DNA of 64,000 bases from Anaerolinea sp. (GTDB lineage: Bacteria > Chloroflexota > Anaerolineae > Anaerolineales > Anaerolineaceae): assembly GCA_020725865.1 (NCBI GenBank), contig DYEC01000013.1:62001-126000 (forward strand), given 5' to 3'. A program made the translations under genes and the position numbers. Below are positions 36,568 through 46,019 of this stretch, piece by piece. The notes under the pieces are model-generated. The model searched no databases. It saw only the letters and a program-made list of their open reading frames with translations, and was not told where the DNA came from. Position 1 is the stretch's first letter, and the number at the start of each line of letters is the position of its first letter.

Positions 36568-37382
36568 CAGCTTTTTTGAATACAAAAAACTACTTCACTA
36601 TCAAACATCAATTCAGTCACTACCCAGGACAACCCTGCCAGACTACGTTTCATCAGTGCTCGCTGACGTTCTACTATACTGTGATGTCCAGTGAGGTCCT
36701 TGACTGGGAGTGAAACCAACAACCACTTTACCCGCAAAGCACGCCAGAAATCACGGTTACATCCACGCCGCCGCTGTTCAAAACGATGTGCCTCCTTAAA
36801 GAAAAATGCCACCTCTGCCTCAACCTTTGGTGGATCAACCAGAACATCGCGTACTTCAGCCAGCGGCTGCAATCCAATTAAGCTGAAATACTGGTTAATC
36901 AACGCCACGCGTGGATGGTGAATATCATAGGCGTAATAACGTACCGTTGTCGGAAGCATCATCCAGGAAAAAGCAAACGGGTTCATTCCACAGGCAAGAT
37001 CAAGAATAGAATCCGGCTGCCCCGTAATAGTAAAGAGCTGTTCATAAAAAGCCCTTAAATCCGTAAGTCGCTCGCGTGTCGAGGCATGAGAACGTAGCAA
37101 CGCTTCGCAGACCGCTCTAACCTGTTGTGGGTCACCGCTGGCGAAAGCATTCAACAAATCCTCACTTGCCCGCTGATAGTCCACATCTCCCAAATATGGG
37201 GCAACAATATTGTGTAATTTCTGACGCACTGCCTTAAATGCTTCTTTAGCAGTACGATATTTGGGAATTTCTTGCTGAATTAAGTCGCGCACGGTCACTT
37301 CCGGTAACCCAAGCTCACAGTATTTGCGCGAGTTTAGCAATTCATGAACGAAGCGGTCAACATCTTCCTGAGCCTTCATCAT
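36567..37382 (-). CDS. ArmA/Rmt-family 16S rRNA methyltransferase-like, paralogue 2
   Basis: 271 aa. Matches the aminoglycoside-resistance methyltransferase family that makes m7G1405 in 16S rRNA (ArmA, RmtA-H, producer enzymes). Seen: helical N-terminal domain about 1-95, SHASTRERL (98-106), ILDLACGMNPF (126-136, SAM site), YYAYDIH, and FFFKEAHRFEQRRRG. The family block SFPxxSLGGRRKGM is degraded here to SLPVKDLTGHHS, so activity or target may differ from the adjacent paralogue. Starts 1 nt after the paralogue's stop; its own stop overlaps the RsmF-like gene. Confidence 0.75.
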   Translation of the reverse strand: MMKAQEDVDRFVHELLNSRKYCELGLPEVTVRDLIQQEIPKYRTAKEAFKAVRQKLHNIVAPYLGDVDYQRASEDLLNAFASGDPQQVRAVCEALLRSHASTRERLTDLRAFYEQLFTITGQPDSILDLACGMNPFAFSWMMLPTTVRYYAYDIHHPRVALINQYFSLIGLQPLAEVRDVLVDPPKVEAEVAFFFKEAHRFEQRRRGCNRDFWRALRVKWLLVSLPVKDLTGHHSIVERQRALMKRSLAGLSWVVTELMFDSEVVFCIQKS

Positions 37383-37383
37383 T

Positions 37384-38190
37384 TCACCGGTTCAGCACAA
37401 AAACCAGTTCGCTGGGAAACTCATAACGCTTGACTTGCCAGGGCAATTGAGAAATAAGATTGCGAAAATGGGTTTCATAATTCTCCGGCATTCCCTTTCG
37501 ACGCCCGCCCAGACTGTGCGCCGGAAAAGACACCACTATATGTTCTGCCTGAATGCTCTGCAACAGCAATAAGACAATATTTTTATCCAATTGCTCTAAA
37601 CAAGGGATCACTTTTAGCAAGAGCGCAACCTGTACCTGATATGGTGGACTGCCTTCCAGTAAATCCCACCACTCCACATTCCCGTTTTGCTTTAGATGAT
37701 TCAGAAACCCATTAAGAAAAGATACCATATCCCTGTATATATCGCAGGCGAGATAAGTCGCTTCCGGTGCAAGCGGCATCCATGGCAAAGCCAGAGGATT
37801 CAACCCACATGCTAGGTCAAGCACAGAATACACTGGTGCTAACGGTTCAAAAAGCGTTTCATAAAAGGTTTCCAAGATCGGTAACCGTTCACGCGTGGAA
37901 GCATGTTGTTGCAGGATATTTCGACAATAAGCAGATAAGCGAGATTTATCTCGTGGATCAATTGTAGCCAACTCTGCCTTCCAGCGTTCATAAGGGAAAT
38001 CTTGCTCGAAATATGCCCCGCCCACCTGGTAAATTTTATTGCGTGTCGCCTTGACCACTTCCCTGAAATTTCGTTTCCTCTGTAGCATTTGAGCTGCTAC
38101 ACGCCGGATCAAACCCGGATGCACATCCTGATAAGCAGCCCCCTTTTGCACTTCACGAACGATCTGCTCCAGTAAATCTGCGGTATTCAT
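37384..38190 (-). CDS. ArmA/Rmt-family 16S rRNA (G1405-N7) methyltransferase, paralogue 1
   Basis: 268 aa. Closer to the family pattern than its neighbour: HASTRERL (96-103), VLDLACGLNPLALPWM (123-138), YLACDIYRDMVSFLN, VALLLKVIPCLEQ and VVSFPAHSLGGRRKGM with a following NYETHF. Known members methylate N7 of G1405 in the decoding site, giving high-level resistance to 4,6-linked aminoglycosides. ATG 38190 overlaps the TGT-like stop by 4 nt. Resistance here is inference; a housekeeping or other RNA target is possible. Confidence 0.78.
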   Translation of the reverse strand: MNTADLLEQIVREVQKGAAYQDVHPGLIRRVAAQMLQRKRNFREVVKATRNKIYQVGGAYFEQDFPYERWKAELATIDPRDKSRLSAYCRNILQQHASTRERLPILETFYETLFEPLAPVYSVLDLACGLNPLALPWMPLAPEATYLACDIYRDMVSFLNGFLNHLKQNGNVEWWDLLEGSPPYQVQVALLLKVIPCLEQLDKNIVLLLLQSIQAEHIVVSFPAHSLGGRRKGMPENYETHFRNLISQLPWQVKRYEFPSELVFVLNR

Positions 38191-39296
38191 AAGACGCGCA
38201 TCCGTAACCGGGTGGTTAATTGTGTCATAAAGCGCAAATTATGGATTGTAGCCAGACGAGGGTACAGACTGTCATTTAACTTAAATAAATGCCGTAGATA
38301 GCCCAGTGAATAACGCTGGCAACAAAGACAATCGCAACCTGGGGAAACTGGTGCATCTGAGCGCATGTAGCGTTCATCATCAATGTAAATGAACTTAAAC
38401 CACCTCCCTTTCAAACCGCCATCCGGAGCGCTTGCTGGTGTAGTAAAAGCATATAAACGCCCGTGGCGCGCATCGCGCGTCGGCATAGCGCTGTCAAATA
38501 ATCCATACCCCAGTTCATAGCAGGCAACTACATTTTGTGGATGTCCCACGCCAAGTGCATGTAAGGGGTATTGTGCTGGCACCAACTCTCTGGTATATCC
38601 CAGCATATCTGTCAACAAATTTCCCTTTCCATCCAATGGCCAGCCGCCATAACCAAACCCATCAAAGCCGATCTCAAGTAGCTGCTCAGCACACTGGCGA
38701 CGCAATTCGCGCACCCCTCCACCCTGAATAACCGCAAACAATTTAGGCCGTTTATCTTCCTGTAGTCGCTTCTGTGCCACCAGTTTGGTAAATTCTAATT
38801 TACACCGTTTTGCCCAAGCAACCGTCCGTCGGACCGATTCACGCTGCTCTTCGTAGGAGGCATCTACATGGGTACAATCATCCAGGCAGATAACAATATC
38901 AGAACCGTAACTCAATTGGAGCTGGATGCATTTTTCTGGTGTGAGCTGATATTTTCGGCTTGCACCCTCCGGCTGAAATACCAGACCCTCATCGCTGATC
39001 GTCCCATACTTTGGGTTTTGATGTATCAGAGAATATGCCTGAAAACCACCAGAATCTGTGACGATCGGTCCTTCCCAGCCACTCATCCGATGCAATCCAC
39101 CCAAAGCCTGTATCACAGAAGAACCTGGTCGTTGCATCAAATGAAAAGTATTCATAACGACTGCCTGAACCTGACAGCCTCGCAAGTCATCTGCATCCAC
39201 CGAACGGACAACACCATAAGTAGCATCCGGCAGATAAACCGGTAGCTCTAATTGACTGCTGCCAACGAACAGCGTCGCAAGAAAACCTAAAGCCAT
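38187..39296 (-). CDS. tRNA-guanine transglycosylase family protein (divergent)
   Basis: 369 aa. TGT fold exchanging a guanine for a 7-deazaguanine. Seen: VMNTFHLMQRPG, IVTDSGGFQAYSL (substrate Asp), ICLDDCTH (second Asp), FAVIQGGG, LFDSAMPTRDARHGR with the nucleophile Asp region, and the zinc site CDCLCCQRYSLGYLRHLF. The loop that is GGLAVGE in bacterial TGT reads GYGGWPLDGKG, so base choice may differ. Start ATG 39296 after GGAG (GTG 39299 directly precedes). Head of the five-gene operon. A canonical queuine/preQ1 enzyme or a DNA-targeting DpdA-like role are alternatives. Confidence 0.8.
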   Translation of the reverse strand: MALGFLATLFVGSSQLELPVYLPDATYGVVRSVDADDLRGCQVQAVVMNTFHLMQRPGSSVIQALGGLHRMSGWEGPIVTDSGGFQAYSLIHQNPKYGTISDEGLVFQPEGASRKYQLTPEKCIQLQLSYGSDIVICLDDCTHVDASYEEQRESVRRTVAWAKRCKLEFTKLVAQKRLQEDKRPKLFAVIQGGGVRELRRQCAEQLLEIGFDGFGYGGWPLDGKGNLLTDMLGYTRELVPAQYPLHALGVGHPQNVVACYELGYGLFDSAMPTRDARHGRLYAFTTPASAPDGGLKGRWFKFIYIDDERYMRSDAPVSPGCDCLCCQRYSLGYLRHLFKLNDSLYPRLATIHNLRFMTQLTTRLRMRVL

Positions 39297-39473
39297 CACC
39301 GCTCCATAAAACTATTCCATCGCTCAGATGAATGGAAAGACGATCACTTTCTTCGTATTCTACCATCTCTAAACAAACTAATACACTTTGAAAATCCCTA
39401 GCCTCGTGCTAAACTCTAGTAAGACGAAGAAAATTCTTGTACTGATAGCACAAGACAAAAAAGAGGGTAAATA

Positions 39474-40310
39474 GTGAGTAATCAAGAGCCGGCTATAAAC
39501 ATGAATAACTATCGTTATCCAAGTGAACAGGTCATCCTCTTTGGAACAGTTTTTCTAATCCTGGTTGTGCTTTTGCTGGCAGCCGGTACAACTCTATGCG
39601 TCTTGCCCCTGTTTTTTCTGGTAATACTGATATTGTCTTATGCCACCAGCCAGTCCCACCATCGAGCGTTGATTGCCCAAGCAAAACACGTGACCAGCGA
39701 ATCACTGCCTTCTCTGGCAAAGCTGGCACAGGAATGTGCGCGCAAGTTACAACCTGGTCCGACTCAGCTATTTGTTGTCCCGAGTCGGATTTTGAATGCC
39801 TACACCTTCGGACTGGAAAGCCCTAAAGTTATTGTATTGTACAGTTCACTTTTTCAGGTCATGGACGCCGATGAATTACGCTTTATTATTGGGCATGAAA
39901 TGGGGCATGCTGCTTTAGGACATACCTGGCTGAACACCCTTCTTGGAGGTATGGCGGGGGTCCCGCCCTCTTTTGGTGCTGCTATCCTTTTCGCACTGGC
40001 ATTTCGTCTCTGGAATCGTGCTTGCGAATACTCAGCAGATCGCGCCGGCTTGCTGGCGTGTGGTAGACTGGATAAAGCCATCTCCGCTCTGGTCAAGCTG
40101 GTTGATGCCCGTATTGATACGCCAGAAGAGATGAAAGAAGCTCTCGAAATTCTGGAGCAACAGGACGACACACTCGAAGGCATGTTGATAGAAAGCACTG
40201 CAACACACCCATTAATTGGGAACCGCATCGAGAAACTAAGAGAATGGGCAGCTTCCAGCGAATATCAACGTCTTCAGGCACTGATCAATCGAAATGCTAC
40301 CAAAATCTAA
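39474..40310 (+). CDS. M48-family membrane metallopeptidase (HtpX-like)
   Basis: 278 aa. Two TM helices near the N-terminus (about 15-50), zinc motif HEMGHAALGH (about 141-150) and third ligand region CEYSADRAGLLA (Glu), as in HtpX and other M48B peptidases that degrade damaged membrane proteins. GTG start at 39474 preceded by AGAGGG at 8 nt; ATG 39501 is possible. Ends overlapping the convergent DUF3048 gene by 4 nt. Confidence 0.82.
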   Translation: MSNQEPAINMNNYRYPSEQVILFGTVFLILVVLLLAAGTTLCVLPLFFLVILILSYATSQSHHRALIAQAKHVTSESLPSLAKLAQECARKLQPGPTQLFVVPSRILNAYTFGLESPKVIVLYSSLFQVMDADELRFIIGHEMGHAALGHTWLNTLLGGMAGVPPSFGAAILFALAFRLWNRACEYSADRAGLLACGRLDKAISALVKLVDARIDTPEEMKEALEILEQQDDTLEGMLIESTATHPLIGNRIEKLREWAASSEYQRLQALINRNATKI

Positions 40311-41650
40311 CGAGCCGCTTCTGTCTGGGTAACCGGTGGATAAAAATACACTGCCCAGATTCCAGAACCGGGCTGTGCCTGACTCAACAGCTTTTTATAA
40401 TCAGTAGTATCAATAACCTCGCGATATGTTGTGTATAGCGGGATAATTTCAACCCAGGTCTGTCCAGGATGCAGGGGAATAGGGGTTCCTTCTTTATCCA
40501 CAAAGCGTATAGGTCTCAGACGCCCAGTTTTTCTTTCATATTCGGTATTTCCAGTTGTCCAGTATATCTCATACATCCTGCCATCCCGAAATAGTAATGC
40601 AGGACTTCGAGTAATATACATCAAGTCGATGTTAAACAAAGTGGCATCAAAAAACGTGTAATTGGCAAACATCACCACAACATTTTCGAACGCCAGTGTC
40701 CGGCCAGTCAAGCGATCAACATGCGGCACAATAGTGCTCCCATCTTCTTCATCTTGCGATCGCAAATACGCCCGTAACTGCGGATCATACCGCCAGAAAA
40801 CCTGATCAGTGTAATGAAAGGGTATCCACAATCCATTGCCCTTTTCCCCACCCGGCGGCGGCTGCGCATCAAACCGCAAACCGTACAGATGTGGTTGCCC
40901 TAAACTGGGTTTCCAATTCTGTGCCAGACGGATCAAATCAGAAATAGCTATGTGCGCTGTATTGACATTATCTGCATCAGTATCACCAAAAACAAGATAG
41001 TATTCATCCAGGTAAGGTAGCACCCGGTTGGATGCAGAAGCAAAAACAAGAAAGCCTTTATAAAGCAAACGAAGACTTTCATAGGGCAACCGACCCGAGC
41101 GAATCGGTCCAATTTCAACGGGATATTCTTCTCCATCAGGCGTTTGCATTGCAACGGGCGGATAGTCACCGTAGAACACTGCCAGAAAGCGCGACGCTCC
41201 TTCCCCAATATAAAGCTCAAAAACAAACGAGGCGTAGGATAAACCACTCTGAGGGCGAGCCGTGCGTGGCGAATTAGAAATAGAAACCAGCGCCGGTGGC
41301 AATTCCAGTAATGTAGGATTCTCAACTTTTAAACCAGTCAATGGATTCACATCAGATGGAAAGATATCCGGTCCAACAGACTCAGGCGCGGTAGTGCTTG
41401 TGGGAATAGATGTTATTATTGTTTGGGACGGCAATGTAGCTGTATAAGTCAACCTCGGCAGGTAAGAAATGCTCGTTGCCGAGATAGCCAACGGCGTCAT
41501 TGTTAAGGTGGATGAAGTTGGTTTCGAACAACCAACAATAAAGACGAACCCACTCCACAGCACAAAAAATGCCAGCCGCAAAACATAAACACGGGCGGCA
41601 TGCAAGCCGCCCGATGTACTTTTTCTTACCTGTCCAGCACTAAATTTCAT
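40307..41650 (-). CDS. DUF3048 lipoprotein, paralogue 2
   Basis: 447 aa. Lipoprotein signal: long basic n-region, hydrophobic core and lipobox FIVGCSKPTS (Cys about 41). After a Ser/Thr-rich linker come DUF3048 (YerB-like) blocks: NPLTGL, RPQSGLSYASFVFELYIGEG, FLAVFYGDYP, IGPIRSGRLPYE, and a C-terminal domain with FENVVVMFANY and LLFRDGRMYEIYWTT. Extracytoplasmic, function unknown. Start overlaps the stop of its paralogue by 4 nt (ATGA). Confidence 0.82.
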   Translation of the reverse strand: MKFSAGQVRKSTSGGLHAARVYVLRLAFFVLWSGFVFIVGCSKPTSSTLTMTPLAISATSISYLPRLTYTATLPSQTIITSIPTSTTAPESVGPDIFPSDVNPLTGLKVENPTLLELPPALVSISNSPRTARPQSGLSYASFVFELYIGEGASRFLAVFYGDYPPVAMQTPDGEEYPVEIGPIRSGRLPYESLRLLYKGFLVFASASNRVLPYLDEYYLVFGDTDADNVNTAHIAISDLIRLAQNWKPSLGQPHLYGLRFDAQPPPGGEKGNGLWIPFHYTDQVFWRYDPQLRAYLRSQDEEDGSTIVPHVDRLTGRTLAFENVVVMFANYTFFDATLFNIDLMYITRSPALLFRDGRMYEIYWTTGNTEYERKTGRLRPIRFVDKEGTPIPLHPGQTWVEIIPLYTTYREVIDTTDYKKLLSQAQPGSGIWAVYFYPPVTQTEAAR

Positions 41651-42960
41651 TGCCTGCGAATCGCCTCACATACGCTTTGATCTTCGATCATGGAAGAGGC
41701 ATAATAACGCATTGCCCAGTTGCCTGAACCCGTTTGCGGTTTATTCAACAAATCAAACAAGACTTCGGTATCTGCAGTTTCCCAATAGGGTGTAGCCAAA
41801 GGAACCAAGTGCACCCAGGTTTGACCAGGTTTGAAGGGAAACGGCTGTCCCATTGCATCTATAAACCGAATGGGGCGAACCTTGCCAGTAGTCTTCTCAT
41901 AATCTTCATTCTTTGTTGTCCAGAAAATTTCATACATCTGACCATCTCTGAACAATAACGCTTTCCCCCGGTCAATATACATCAAATCAACATCAAAAGC
42001 ATACTCAGTGCAAGCGCGGTGATTGGCGAACAACACAACCACATTCTCAAAGGTCAATGGTTCACCCGTCAGACGGTCTGTTGCCTGAACGAACGTTTTA
42101 CCATCTGCTTGATCTTGATAACGATGATAGGCACCGCTGGCATGATCATAGCGCCAGATAATTTGATCATAAGCATTGTACATGAACCAGAAGCGAGGCG
42201 CCGCTTTTCCACCTTCAGGCGGCGTTGTATCAAAACGCATGACACTAATATCTGAAGGCTGTACGCGAAATTTTGAAGCGCGCGCAATATCCTCGAGGCG
42301 GGTAACACTAATCATAGCGCTGTTAATATTGTCCGCATCTGATCCAAAGTAATTGGTATATTCGCCAAGATTTTGAGCCACTCCAGCATACGCCGAAGCC
42401 ATCACCAGAAAACCATTGTAAGCTTTGCGCAAATGCTCATATGGTAAACGTCCCGAACGAATCGGCCCAATTTGAGCATCATCGGAAGTTACCATGGAAT
42501 TTCCTGAAGGCTGACTGCCCAACGAATTTGCACCAGAGGGAAAATCTCCATAAAATAATGCCAGAAAACGGCTCATCCCTTCACCAATATACAGTTCAAA
42601 CACAAAGGGAGCAAAGGACAATCCCGCTTGCGGTCTGGCAGTTACTGGCCAGTTGGTGATCGAAACCAACGCCGGTGGAAGCTTTAAGTTGTCTGGATTT
42701 ACTGCTGGCAAACCCGTAAGCGGATTCATTGTGGGAATAACAGGGGTATTCATCTGGGCGGGTAAATTCTCCCGCGCCTGAACAGGAGTAGCAATGAACT
42801 CTGGCAGAGCCTGAACGATATTGCCTGAACTTTCCGGAGGTTTTACCGAAACTGAGGATGTATCAAAGTTTACTTCTGAACCCACTTGGGGCTTACCCAC
42901 AATTCCGCAGCCTTGCAACACAAACATCATCAAAGCTAGTAAAGCAAATCCCTTGTTCAC
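41647..42960 (-). CDS. DUF3048 lipoprotein, paralogue 1
   Basis: 437 aa. Clear lipoprotein signal MNKGFALLALMMFVLQGCG (Cys 18), linker, then the same DUF3048 layout as the next gene: NPLTGLPAVNPD, RPQAGLSFAPFVFELYIGEG, IGPIRSGRLPYEH, FENVVVLFANH, LLFRDGQMYEIFWTT. First gene of the pair. A tandem duplication is evident from collinear motifs. Function unknown; cell-envelope location is inferred from the lipobox. Confidence 0.83.
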   Translation of the reverse strand: MNKGFALLALMMFVLQGCGIVGKPQVGSEVNFDTSSVSVKPPESSGNIVQALPEFIATPVQARENLPAQMNTPVIPTMNPLTGLPAVNPDNLKLPPALVSITNWPVTARPQAGLSFAPFVFELYIGEGMSRFLALFYGDFPSGANSLGSQPSGNSMVTSDDAQIGPIRSGRLPYEHLRKAYNGFLVMASAYAGVAQNLGEYTNYFGSDADNINSAMISVTRLEDIARASKFRVQPSDISVMRFDTTPPEGGKAAPRFWFMYNAYDQIIWRYDHASGAYHRYQDQADGKTFVQATDRLTGEPLTFENVVVLFANHRACTEYAFDVDLMYIDRGKALLFRDGQMYEIFWTTKNEDYEKTTGKVRPIRFIDAMGQPFPFKPGQTWVHLVPLATPYWETADTEVLFDLLNKPQTGSGNWAMRYYASSMIEDQSVCEAIRRQ

Positions 42961-43112
42961 TTGACACCTCTCCGCAGAAGACCAATAATCCGATTATTTG
43001 CATTGTATCTCAAATAGAGAGTATAAACAATACACCAGGCAAGTATCTCCCCAAGAAGCCTGACCAATTAATTGTCCACCAATTGTTCCAAGAATTATTC
43101 TATCTATTTGTT

Positions 43113-43997
43113 TTACTTTTCAGAGCTGTTTGATGACAGGGTTGTAACCCTATACAGGATGCCCGGTAAAAGTTTGATCTTTTGCCACGCAGTCGTGTGT
43201 GCCCTTTGATCAAAAACACGGTACTCAATGGCTTCAATTTTATCCAGAATCGCCTTATAAAGCAGAGCAGCAGTGCCAACAGCCACACGAACAGACCTGT
43301 CCAAATAAGCAATTCCCGGGAAAGCCTTCTGGTATAAGGCTTTAGCCCTGGCAATTTCAAATTTCATCAATCCCACAAAACGCTCGTCAAATGTGCAGTG
43401 CAGAATATCCTGACGAGTTAAGCCAAATTTTACTAAATCCTCTTCAGGGATGTACACTCTTCCACGGTGTGCGTCCTCGCCTATGTCTCTTAAGATATTT
43501 GTCAATTGCAAGGCGATACCTAGTTGAATGGCGTAAGGTGCAGCCTGTTCAAAGGTTGCACCCGGCGCTAGACCAATAATTGGAATAGACAGCAACCCAA
43601 CTGTAGAAGCCACTCGGTAACAATATTGTTGAAGTTCTTCCCAGGTTTGATATCCTCGCTTGCTCAAGTCCATTGCCACACCATCAATCAACTCCTGCTC
43701 ATAGCGGCGATTCACACCAAAGTCCTCGCGTACTTGAGACCATAACAGGAGGACTGGATCACTCTGATCTTCTAATTTAAGATTCACCTTGGCTCTCCAG
43801 GCTTCCAAATCATTTAGACTTGCCTCGTTATGGTCTATCAAGTCGTCAGTTGTTCGACAAAATGCATATAAAGCGATGATGGCAATACGTTTTTTTTCTG
43901 GTAACAGCCGCGTAGCAAAAAAGAAAGTCTTGGAACTTTCTCGGATCACCTTTTCGCTTTGAATTTGAGTATTCTTCCAATCTAATGCGGCAATCAT
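43113..43997 (-). CDS. crtB: Phytoene/squalene synthase family protein
   Basis: 294 aa. Head-to-head prenyl synthase making phytoene from two GGPP (or a squalene-type product). Seen: SKTFFFATRLLP near the N-terminus, first Asp-rich motif FCRTTDDLIDH (about 47-57), and second motif QLTNILRDIGEDAHRGRVYIP. Followed, in order of transcription, by nothing on the same strand for over 100 nt. 38 nt downstream of crtI; AGAGG 7 nt before ATG 43997. Together with crtI it indicates carotenoid synthesis. Confidence 0.9.
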   Translation of the reverse strand: MIAALDWKNTQIQSEKVIRESSKTFFFATRLLPEKKRIAIIALYAFCRTTDDLIDHNEASLNDLEAWRAKVNLKLEDQSDPVLLLWSQVREDFGVNRRYEQELIDGVAMDLSKRGYQTWEELQQYCYRVASTVGLLSIPIIGLAPGATFEQAAPYAIQLGIALQLTNILRDIGEDAHRGRVYIPEEDLVKFGLTRQDILHCTFDERFVGLMKFEIARAKALYQKAFPGIAYLDRSVRVAVGTAALLYKAILDKIEAIEYRVFDQRAHTTAWQKIKLLPGILYRVTTLSSNSSEK

Positions 43998-44035
43998 AGA
44001 AAAACCTCTTCGTGGCCCCCCCGTGGGGCGCTTGT

Positions 44036-45517
44036 CTACCCAGATGCCTCAATTAAATTTTCAACAATTATAGAAGACGACAACACCCCTGGAAGGCCTG
44101 CCCCAGGATGCGTGCCGGCTCCAACCAGATAGAGATTATCGAAATCCTCCGAGCGATTGTGAGGCCGAAACCAGGCTGATTGAGTCAGTATAGGCTGGAC
44201 AGAGAATGCCGCTCCCATGTAACTGCTCAATGTAGTCTGAAAATGTAAGGGGTCAATATAGTGCTCAGCAATAATATTGGCACTCAACTCGGGAAGGTAA
44301 TTATCTTCCAGAAACTTGATAATACGGTCCCGGTAAGGACGAGCTGTTTGTGTCCAGTCAATGCCAGAACCTAGATGAGGCACCGGGGAAAGCACATAAA
44401 ATGCCTCACACCCTTCGGGCGCCAGAGATGGATCTGTAATCGTCGGCATATGCAGATATAGCGAAAAATCTTCGGATAAAATTTTTCGGTTAAAAATATC
44501 ATCCAATAGCTCTTTGTAACGCTCACTCAAGATGATATTATGATGTGCTAATCCTGAGTCCAGATAACGCTTCCGGGTACCAAAGTAAATCACAAACAAC
44601 GACATACTATATTTTGTATGTCGGTAGCGCATATCACTGTTGCGACGACGATATTTTGACGGGATTAATTGCATATAAGTATTGGCAACCTCGCTGTTTG
44701 AGACAACTGCATCTGCTCGATGTAGGCTGCCATCAGCAAGGCGGACACCATGCACGCGCCTGCCCTCAGCCAGAATCTCAACCACCTCGGCATTAAGATG
44801 AATCTTACCGCCTAATTCCTCGAACAGCCTAACTAGCGCGTTTACTAAAGCACCCGTGCCGCCCATTGCAAACCAGACGCCCCATTCACGTTCAAGATAA
44901 TGAATCATGGCATAAATACTGGTTGTATCAAACGGGTTTCCACCAACAAGAAGCGGGTGAAATGAAAACACACGACGCAGAAAATCATCCTTAACAAATT
45001 GGGATACATAGCGATAAACACTTTTATAGGATTGCAACCGAATCAAGTCTGGTGCAATTTTTAGCATGTCTGTCACATGTAGAAATGGCTTGCTAGCTAG
45101 TTCAACAAAACCTTTTTGAAAAATGGGGCGGGTTGTTTCAATAAAACGTTTATATCCCTCTACATCTACCGGGTTGCGCTGTCGAATTTGTTCATAAATG
45201 AACTCTGGATCGTTATTATAGTCAAAGGAACGTTTTTCATGATCGTAAATACGATAAAAAGGATTGACTGGTACAAACTCAATGTAATCTTCACGACGTT
45301 TTCCTGCCGCATTAAAAATATCATCAAACATGAACGGTGCGGTTATGACTGTTGGACCGCCATCAAACTTAAACCCATTGATTTCATACACATAACCTCG
45401 GCCACCTGGCTTATCACGTTTCTCAAAAATTTCCACATCGTGACCGCGCGCCGCTAGACGACAGGCTGCCCCAAGCCCCCCAAAACCACTGCCAATTACG
45501 ACGATTTTTTTCTTCAT
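44036..45517 (-). CDS. crtI: Phytoene desaturase CrtI
   Basis: 493 aa. FAD-dependent phytoene desaturase. N-terminal dinucleotide-binding motif [20 protein letters not shown] followed by [13 protein letters not shown], the [10 protein letters not shown] block, and C-terminal [19 protein letters not shown] typical of CrtI-type desaturases. Start taken at ATG 45517 because GTGGAGGGAAC lies directly before it; an in-frame ATG at 45535 precedes that Shine-Dalgarno. Third gene of the carH1-SRPBCC-crtI-crtB unit. Confidence 0.9.
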   Translation of the reverse strand: MKKKIVVIGSGFGGLGAACRLAARGHDVEIFEKRDKPGGRGYVYEINGFKFDGGPTVITAPFMFDDIFNAAGKRREDYIEFVPVNPFYRIYDHEKRSFDYNNDPEFIYEQIRQRNPVDVEGYKRFIETTRPIFQKGFVELASKPFLHVTDMLKIAPDLIRLQSYKSVYRYVSQFVKDDFLRRVFSFHPLLVGGNPFDTTSIYAMIHYLEREWGVWFAMGGTGALVNALVRLFEELGGKIHLNAEVVEILAEGRRVHGVRLADGSLHRADAVVSNSEVANTYMQLIPSKYRRRNSDMRYRHTKYSMSLFVIYFGTRKRYLDSGLAHHNIILSERYKELLDDIFNRKILSEDFSLYLHMPTITDPSLAPEGCEAFYVLSPVPHLGSGIDWTQTARPYRDRIIKFLEDNYLPELSANIIAEHYIDPLHFQTTLSSYMGAAFSVQPILTQSAWFRPHNRSEDFDNLYLVGAGTHPGAGLPGVLSSSIIVENLIEASG

Positions 45518-45568
45518 GTTCCCTCCACTGTACAATCTGCATTTCTCCTGAAAAGCATAATAAATATC

Positions 45569-46009
45569 TCAATTCTTAAGATGGCAAATAACCCACTTTC
45601 GATATAAAAACATGATAGAGAAACTGAAGGAGTTGAAAAACATGCGAGTCAGCAAACCGGACAAACCTTTCTGATGCTCATATTCAATTCTATCACTCAC
45701 CAGCGTATGCTCTGAATCCAACAACTCAAAGTGATGGGTATGCTTCCAAAACTTAAATGGGCCTTTCTCCTGAATATCTGTAAATCCATTATTATTGACA
45801 TTCTGATGAACTGCTACCCAACGCAATGGAATTAGGCCAAACCATATGGTGAATTCAACCTTCGAGCCCTCTGCTAATGGCTCGACATAATTAAATTGCA
45901 AAAGGACAGGCGGTGGTGTAAGTTTCCTCAATGCTTGAGAATCTAGGTGAAAATCAGTTATAACCTTGAGGGGCACCGGGGTGATAAAGGAAAACTCAAA
46001 GACCACCAT
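45569..46009 (-). CDS. SRPBCC (START-like) domain protein
   Basis: 146 aa. Helix-grip ligand-binding fold: EFSFITPVPLKVITDFH..L..LTPPPV, GSKVEFTIWFGLIPLRWVAVH and GPFKFWKHTHHFELLDSEHTLVSDRIEY match the SRPBCC group often seen beside carotenoid genes (cyclase/dehydrase-like). Probably binds a hydrophobic ligand; role unproven. Starts 10 nt after carH1 and precedes crtI by 51 nt. Confidence 0.75.
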   Translation of the reverse strand: MVVFEFSFITPVPLKVITDFHLDSQALRKLTPPPVLLQFNYVEPLAEGSKVEFTIWFGLIPLRWVAVHQNVNNNGFTDIQEKGPFKFWKHTHHFELLDSEHTLVSDRIEYEHQKGLSGLLTRMFFNSFSFSIMFLYRKWVICHLKN

Positions 46010-46019
46010 GCACTAGCCC

